NCBI GenBank assembly: GCA_017545245.1
Contig: JAFWPB010000006.1
Coordinates: forward strand, 1 to 37,564
Length of the DNA stretch: 37,564 bases
Source of the DNA: Clostridiales bacterium
Lineage (GTDB): Bacteria > Bacillota > Clostridia > Saccharofermentanales > Saccharofermentanaceae
Reading direction: 5' to 3'
The position numbers and the translations under genes were made by a program. Shown one piece after another: positions 32,344-37,564 of this stretch. The notes beneath the pieces were generated by a model. It made no database searches, was not told where the DNA came from, and saw only the letters and a list, made by a program, of their open reading frames with translations. The first letter of the stretch is position 1. Each line of letters opens with the position of its first letter.

Positions 32344-34635
32344 ATGTTGCAGAGGTTATTTATTAAGAGAGTATTGGCGGTAAGTGGGGGACTGGCTCTG
32401 GCTGGAGTTCTTACACTGACAGCAGGATTTGCGCTCGGACAGGGCGCAGGTGCTTTTGACAGGGAAAGAAATGTAGTACGCGCAGATCAAGGTGATCCCG
32501 ACGAGGACTTGAATGCCGAGGCGGATTTGGATCTGATATTAAGTTATTACACGCTTTCCGATGATACATGTTTCCTGAATCATTGTGCCAGCTATGGTGA
32601 CGAGATTCGGATCCCGAAGACGGTGTCTTTGAACGGCAAAACATACAAAGTCGAATTGAAACGAATGACGGGTGAGGACGCGAAACCTTTGTTTGAAGAA
32701 AAAAGCAAGGTGTCTTTTGAAGACGGATTCCTTCTGCCGGAAGATTGCAGCAGGTTGTTTGCAAATTGCAGGGTGAAAGAAATCGACTTATCCAATGTTG
32801 ATTTCAGCCGGGTCAAGGATATGAGTTACATGTTCGACGGTTCACGTATAAAAGAACTGGATCTTAGGGGAAAGGACCTGAGACATGTAACGAATATGAA
32901 AAAGTGCTTTTATAAAAGTGCTTTGGAGAAAATCACGCTATCCGGTTTAAATCTGAGCAATGTGACGGATATGAGCTCGATGTGCGATGGGTGTCACTCG
33001 CTGTTGCTTTTTGATGCGAAGGGAATGAAGGCTCCTTCCTGTAAAACACTTGTAAATGCTTTTTACGATTGTTGGAAACTCGAGAAGGCAGATTTTGCAG
33101 GCTGTGATTTCTCGAGTGTGGCGAACATAGATGGTATGTTTTATTGTAACTATGCTTTAAAAGAACTGGATTTTTCGTCGGTGGTCTGGAATAAGAATGT
33201 GGTCTTCTGGGATGCGAATGTGCCTGTGTTCATTGGCTGCAGAAAACTCACAAAAATCGATCTTCATGGGTTTCTGGCTAAGGTGGATATCGAGGATTGG
33301 TTCCGTGATACGAATAATCTCCAATACCTGGATATTTCGGGCATAGAGTTAACGGGAGATTCTGCGGAAGATGAAGGCTGTATCTCATCCGGCCATGGAA
33401 AACTCCATACTTTGAAAACTCCATACGGAAACAAGTGTAACCTGGATCTGGGCGGTTTATATGTAACGGATTCGGGTGTATTCTGCACGAGAATTCTGGC
33501 GAATACGACCAAAAGCATCACGCTCGGTTCCTGGAAAATCACTGAGCAGCCGAAGTCGGTCAAATCGACCAACGATGTGGAAGTGGTATTCAAGGTAAAG
33601 ACGAATGCTTCAGACAGTACGATCAAGTATCAGTGGCAGGTCAGTAAAAACGGAGGTTCGTCATGGGAGAAGATCATGAATTACGGTGCGAATACTTCGA
33701 CCCTTACGCTTCCTGTCGGCGTGGCCAAGCATGGTGCACAGTATCGCTGTGTCGTTTCGTATGACTATAGTGGAAAGACAGTTACTTTGACTAGTGAGCC
33801 GGCGACGCTGACGCTGTATTCGCCTATGGTAAGTATCCATGATCAGCCAGTCTCACAAACTGCGTATCTCGGAGAGAAAGTGCTTTTTGCTGTGAAGGCG
33901 GGCGGCTCGCTCCTTAAGTACCAGTGGCAGTACAGCAGTGACGGAAAAACATGGAAGAATAGTGCGGCGGCAGGCGCGACGTCGGAGTCGATCACAGTAA
34001 CGGCCGGGAAGTCTAATAGCGGCTTGAAATATCGCTGTGTTGTCACAAGTGGAAAGAACTCGGCTACATCCTCCGTGGCGACATTGACCGTGAAACTTCC
34101 GATAACGAAGCAACCGGCATCGAAGACAGTATACTTTGGTGATAAAGTCCAGTTCTCGACAGGAACTTCTGTTTCAGGCGTGACGTATCAGTGGCAATAC
34201 AGCAGTGATGGGAAAACATGGAAGAACAGTGCGGCAACCGGTGCCAAGACTTCTTCTATTATTGTGTCTTCTGCAAAGAGCAATAACGGAGTAAAATATC
34301 GTTGTATGCTGTCATACGGGACAATCAAAACGTATACGTCCGTGGCAACGCTGACGGGAAAAGCGATCATCAGCAAGCAGCCGGCAAGTGTTTCTGCAAC
34401 GGCCGGGTCGAAAGTGAAATTCACGGTCGTGGCAGGCGGAACGAATCTGTCTTACCAGTGGCAGTATAGTGGAGATGGCAAGACTTGGAGAGACAGCAGT
34501 GCAACAGGCGCAAAGACGGCGTCAATTACGGTGGCAGCCGGAAAGAGCAATAATGGTGTGAAATACCGTTGCATCGTGAAAAATGGGAGCGCTTCACAAA
34601 CATCATCGGTGGCAACGCTGACGGTGAAGAGTTAA
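32344..34635 (+). CDS. Secreted BspA/DUF285 protein with four Ig-like repeats
   Basis: This 763-residue protein has a signal peptide (about 1-46, cleavage at V-V-R-A/D). A DUF285/BspA-type LRR region (about 120-330) has the units M-x-x-M-F/C, then L-x-x-L-D-L-S/F. Four Ig-like repeats of about 90 residues start near 397. Each carries Y-Q-W-Q-Y/V-S and ends in Y-R-C-x-V. GAGGAGAG before ATG 32344 supports the start. DUF285 proteins are surface adhesins of many gut bacteria. It is paralogous to the next gene, which has five Ig-like repeats. AAGTGCTTTT-type words lie at 32448-32457, 32902-32911 and 33878-33887. Confidence 0.88.
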   Translation: MLQRLFIKRVLAVSGGLALAGVLTLTAGFALGQGAGAFDRERNVVRADQGDPDEDLNAEADLDLILSYYTLSDDTCFLNHCASYGDEIRIPKTVSLNGKTYKVELKRMTGEDAKPLFEEKSKVSFEDGFLLPEDCSRLFANCRVKEIDLSNVDFSRVKDMSYMFDGSRIKELDLRGKDLRHVTNMKKCFYKSALEKITLSGLNLSNVTDMSSMCDGCHSLLLFDAKGMKAPSCKTLVNAFYDCWKLEKADFAGCDFSSVANIDGMFYCNYALKELDFSSVVWNKNVVFWDANVPVFIGCRKLTKIDLHGFLAKVDIEDWFRDTNNLQYLDISGIELTGDSAEDEGCISSGHGKLHTLKTPYGNKCNLDLGGLYVTDSGVFCTRILANTTKSITLGSWKITEQPKSVKSTNDVEVVFKVKTNASDSTIKYQWQVSKNGGSSWEKIMNYGANTSTLTLPVGVAKHGAQYRCVVSYDYSGKTVTLTSEPATLTLYSPMVSIHDQPVSQTAYLGEKVLFAVKAGGSLLKYQWQYSSDGKTWKNSAAAGATSESITVTAGKSNSGLKYRCVVTSGKNSATSSVATLTVKLPITKQPASKTVYFGDKVQFSTGTSVSGVTYQWQYSSDGKTWKNSAATGAKTSSIIVSSAKSNNGVKYRCMLSYGTIKTYTSVATLTGKAIISKQPASVSATAGSKVKFTVVAGGTNLSYQWQYSGDGKTWRDSSATGAKTASITVAAGKSNNGVKYRCIVKNGSASQTSSVATLTVKS

Positions 34636-34765
34636 AGAAGAGGCGACCTGCGCCGCAAGGTACGCGCGAAGAAATCCCGGCGCGGGGAAAAGCGGACGTG
34701 AAGATGTAAAGATCAATAAGGTTGGTTGGTTTTAGAAACAGTTGGCTTGAAAAGAAGGAGAGTTC

Positions 34766-37339
34766 ATGATGAAGAGGTTATTTACTAAGAGAGTATTGGC
34801 GGTAAGTGGAGGTTTGGCGCTGGCAGGCGTCCTGGCACTGACAGCAGGATTTAGGCTCGGATTGGGCGAGAGTGCTTTTGGAGCAGAAGGACGTGTAGTA
34901 CGCGCAGATCAAGGTGATTCCGACGAGGAGATGAATGCGGAGGCGGCATCTTTCAATATCAGTGATTTCGAGTACTCCCTTGAAGGAACTACGTGTGTGC
35001 TGGAAAAGTATATCGGATCAGCAGAGGAAATCCGGCTTCCGAAGAAAGTTACGCTTGCAAGCGGGACGTATACAGTCACGTTGGCAACAGGCAAATACTC
35101 TTCTCCAAGCAGTTCTGTCTTTATGAAAAGTTCGGTCAAGACTCTTTCTTTTGAAGACGGATTTGTGATGCCTGAAAACTGCAAAGCTTTATTCCTTTTT
35201 GCTAAAATTAACGAATACGATTTCTCGAACGTTGACTTTAGTCAAGTGAAAAGTATGAAATACATGTTTTATGCGGCGGGGACAACTTACTTCGATATCG
35301 ATCTTTCCGGAAAAGACTTAAGTCATGTGGAGGATATGTTCGGATGTTTCGAGAGAAGCAACCTAAGATCAATTTCTTTAGCGGGTACTAACACGAAAAA
35401 TGTTAAGAACATGGGATATATGTTCTCTGACTGTGACCTCGAGGAGTTCGATGGACGGCAGTTGAATTATGCTTCTTGTGAGGATTTTCATAAAATGTTT
35501 TCCGGATGCTATTATCTGACAAGCGTGAATTTCGCCGGATGTAAGTTCCCCAAAGTGATAGATATCGATGGTATGTTTGAGGATGATGAAGTTTTGGAAA
35601 CTATCAATTTTTCTTCCGTAACTTGGAATCCGGAAACAATTCGATTTTCACAAGTGTACGGTATTTTCAAGGATTGTTATAAACTCAGAAGGATCGATCT
35701 GAACGGTTTCCAGGCAAAGACTGACTTGCGTCTCTGGTTTTGTAACAATGAGTCCCTGCAATATCTGGATCTTTCCGGAATCGATGATATCCAGGCGTAT
35801 GGAATATTTAGTGGTCTGGAGAAATTGCGCTATCAGGGGATGACCAGTCTTACGACTCTTAAGACTCCGCGTACAACACAGGAAGAGGCGAAGCTTCCAG
35901 ATATTTTTGTAGATGAGTCCGGTAAAGTGTACGAATATGTTCCTGCTAATCTGACACATAGTCTCTCGCTGACTCTCTGGAAATTTGTCAAGCATCCGTC
36001 TAATGTCTCTACGACGAATGACGTTCCTGTCGTTCTCGAAGCGAAGACCAATGCTGCGGATGATCAGGTATCGTATCAGTGGAAGGTGAGCACGGACGGC
36101 GGTTCGACCTGGGAAAATGTGGACAGCAAATATGGCGGAAAAACTACGAAGATCACGCTTCCTGTCGGCACATACAAACTTGGTTCGAAATATCGTTGCT
36201 TCGCGACTTATGGAACGGAAACGTATCAGTCAAACGTTGCATCGCTGACGCTTTATTCGCCTATGGTAAGTATTCAGGCCAATCCTTCCTCCAAGAGCGG
36301 ATACTACGGAGATAAAGTGCTTTTCTCTGTGAAGGCAAGCGGTGCGCTCCTGAAGTACCAGTGGCAGTACAGTACGGATGGAAGAACGTGGAAGAACAGC
36401 TCGGCGGCGGGCGCGAAAACGGACACGCTGGAGATCACATGCGCGAGCAGTAACAATAATCTGCAGTATCGTTGCGTTGTCAGTTCCGGTACGATCAGCG
36501 CGAATTCCTCAGCGGCGAAGCTTACTTCAAAAGCACTTATCTTGAACCATCCTGCGTCTCAGACGGCTTCCATCGGAAATAAAGTGACGTTCTCAGTAAC
36601 GGCAGGCGGTGCGAACCGTACGTATCAGTGGCAGTTTAGTTCGGACGGAAAGACATGGATGAACAGTGGCGCGACCGGTGCAAAGACGGCATCGATCTCC
36701 GTGACGGCAGGGAAATCCAACAATGGTTTGAAATACCGTTGCATCGTGAAGAACGGCAGTGCTTCGGAAACCTCTTCCGTGGCGACGCTGACAGTGAAGC
36801 TTCAGCTTTCAAAACAGCCCGTTTCCAAGACTGCGTACTACGGAGACAGGGTCCAGTTTACCACGGGAAGTTTAGTCTCGGGTGTCACCTATCAGTGGCA
36901 GTATTCTTCTAACGGATCGACCTGGTCGAACAGCACAGGAACAGGTGCGAAGACCGCAACATTGACAATTACTGCCGGATCTGGCAATAACGGATTGAAG
37001 TACCGCTGCCTCGTGACATATGGTACGGCTAAAGCGTATACGTCAGTAGCGACTTTGACGTCAAAGGCGATTATTGTCAAGCAGCCGACAAGCATTTCCG
37101 CGACGGTTGGTTCCAAGGTGAACTTCGTTGTTTCCTGCGGCGGCACGAATCTGTCTTATCAGTGGCAGTTCAGCTCGGATGGAAAAACATGGAAAGACAG
37201 CGGCGCAACAGGTGCGAAGACGGCTTCCGTTTCGGTGACGGTTGGAAAGACCAACAACGGCGTGAAGTACCGCTGCATTGTGAAGAACGGCACAGCTTCC
37301 GCAACATCTTCTGTTGCTACACTGACGGTGAAAAGCTGA
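34766..37339 (+). CDS. Secreted BspA/DUF285 protein with five Ig-like repeats
   Basis: This 857-residue paralogue of the preceding gene has the same signal peptide pattern (cleavage at V-V-R-A/D), a DUF285 region (about 130-340) and five Ig-like repeats from about residue 408, each with the Y-Q-W-Q core and C-terminal Y-R-C. AAGGAG lies 5 bases before the first of two adjacent ATG codons (34766 and 34769). The extra Ig repeat relative to its neighbour is the obvious result of unequal recombination. It ends at 37339 with T-V-K-S and no wall anchor signal. The sequence following it holds a leftover DUF4214 end in another frame. Confidence 0.88.
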   Translation: MMKRLFTKRVLAVSGGLALAGVLALTAGFRLGLGESAFGAEGRVVRADQGDSDEEMNAEAASFNISDFEYSLEGTTCVLEKYIGSAEEIRLPKKVTLASGTYTVTLATGKYSSPSSSVFMKSSVKTLSFEDGFVMPENCKALFLFAKINEYDFSNVDFSQVKSMKYMFYAAGTTYFDIDLSGKDLSHVEDMFGCFERSNLRSISLAGTNTKNVKNMGYMFSDCDLEEFDGRQLNYASCEDFHKMFSGCYYLTSVNFAGCKFPKVIDIDGMFEDDEVLETINFSSVTWNPETIRFSQVYGIFKDCYKLRRIDLNGFQAKTDLRLWFCNNESLQYLDLSGIDDIQAYGIFSGLEKLRYQGMTSLTTLKTPRTTQEEAKLPDIFVDESGKVYEYVPANLTHSLSLTLWKFVKHPSNVSTTNDVPVVLEAKTNAADDQVSYQWKVSTDGGSTWENVDSKYGGKTTKITLPVGTYKLGSKYRCFATYGTETYQSNVASLTLYSPMVSIQANPSSKSGYYGDKVLFSVKASGALLKYQWQYSTDGRTWKNSSAAGAKTDTLEITCASSNNNLQYRCVVSSGTISANSSAAKLTSKALILNHPASQTASIGNKVTFSVTAGGANRTYQWQFSSDGKTWMNSGATGAKTASISVTAGKSNNGLKYRCIVKNGSASETSSVATLTVKLQLSKQPVSKTAYYGDRVQFTTGSLVSGVTYQWQYSSNGSTWSNSTGTGAKTATLTITAGSGNNGLKYRCLVTYGTAKAYTSVATLTSKAIIVKQPTSISATVGSKVNFVVSCGGTNLSYQWQFSSDGKTWKDSGATGAKTASVSVTVGKTNNGVKYRCIVKNGTASATSSVATLTVKS

Positions 37340-37344
37340 TAAAA

Positions 37345-37383
37345 ATCTGCAAGAAGTATGGAATCGAGCGCGGAACAATCTGA
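37345..37383 (+). pseudogene. Remnant of a DUF4214 C-terminus
   Basis: In a different frame from the preceding gene, the bases just after its stop read I-C-K-K-Y-G-I-E-R-G-T-I-stop. The last residues of the DUF4214 protein at 25363 are I-C-K-S-Y-G-I-D-R-G-E-I-stop, 9 of 12 identical. It lacks a start and the rest of the domain, so it is probably the end of a deleted DUF4214 module or ancestral gene. Confidence 0.75.
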
Positions 37384-37564
37384 TTTGAGGACGCCTCGGA
37401 GAGGTTTGTAAGAAGCAAGATAAGGGGTTGTCTCAAAATGTTCTGTTTCATTGAAGCCCTGATTTCGGCCATATATTAGCGAATCAGGTAAATACCTGAA
37501 GTCTTTTGGGGTCAGCTACGCGCCAGAGCTTTTCGAGCAGTGGGATAGGGGCGATAAGTCGTAA
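37384..37564 (+). other. Gene-poor end of the window
   Basis: No start or intact frame is supported. GGGGTTGTCTCAAAA (37425-37439) resembles the GTGTCTC-type terminator arms at 3152 and 3507. A frame open from the stop at about 37465 to the TAA at the last base would encode about 30 residues ending G-D-K-S; no family is recognised. Confidence 0.3.

Noticed and set aside
37384..37564. Transposase fragment at the window end
   Set aside because: The residual 30-residue frame has no start and no recognisable transposase motif.

Overview
The window looks like a Clostridia (Bacillota) chromosome, most likely Lachnospiraceae or a close relative. This rests on low-to-mid GC, AAGGAG-type ribosome binding sites, extended -10 promoters (TGn-TATAAT) and a very large set of secreted repeat proteins: leucine-rich repeats, BspA/DUF285, fibronectin III, Ig-like, DUF4214 and (TPTPTKK)n linkers. 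No rRNA, tRNA, CRISPR array, intact insertion sequence or prophage was seen. About 89 percent is coding.

Layout. 1-3107: the C-terminal end of a FN3 surface protein, a possible tiny membrane peptide, a GtrA-family membrane protein and a serine-rich zinc-ribbon/TM protein. 3108-3565: a non-coding stretch with a three-unit TTACCGCC inverted-repeat array. 3566-7252 (minus): a giant LRR/FN3 surface protein. 7452-13255: a nucleotidyltransferase, a toxin-antitoxin pair (DUF3990 plus HTH protein, minus strand) and a tightly overlapping four-gene operon: PqqD-like protein, S24/S26-type peptidase, HprK-like kinase, ABC exporter. 13301-18788: three exported or membrane proteins. 18842-19327: two tiny peptides, each followed by a terminator. 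19676-25214: an ABC transporter (minus) divergent from a response regulator and sensor kinase (plus). 25363-32178: an LRR/DUF4214 surface protein, a TetR repressor with an alpha/beta hydrolase, a lipoprotein and an HD-domain phosphohydrolase. 32344-37339: two tandem paralogous BspA/Ig surface proteins.

How the genes work together. The PqqD/peptidase/kinase/ABC operon with the NTP_transf_5-like protein has the parts list of a ribosomally made, leader-guided, kinase-modified and exported peptide, but has no lasso cyclase or radical SAM enzyme. The 46-residue peptide at 18842 has a leader-like Y-x-x-x-x-M-E-V segment and a C-terminal Ser, which makes it a candidate substrate. The TCS and ABC pair resembles envelope-stress or peptide-sensing modules. 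Most other genes build the cell surface.

The strongest unexplained signal is a short non-palindromic word, AAGTGCTTTT (core GTGCTTTT). I count 27 copies of the core on the two strands, against about one expected by chance. Copies occur in coding sequence in several reading frames and, disproportionately, between genes. It behaves like a genome-wide iterated DNA word (uptake-, Chi- or HIP-like) and not like a protein motif. Two further intergenic palindromic repeat families (GTTCTATG nested palindromes and TTACCGCC hairpins) are also described.
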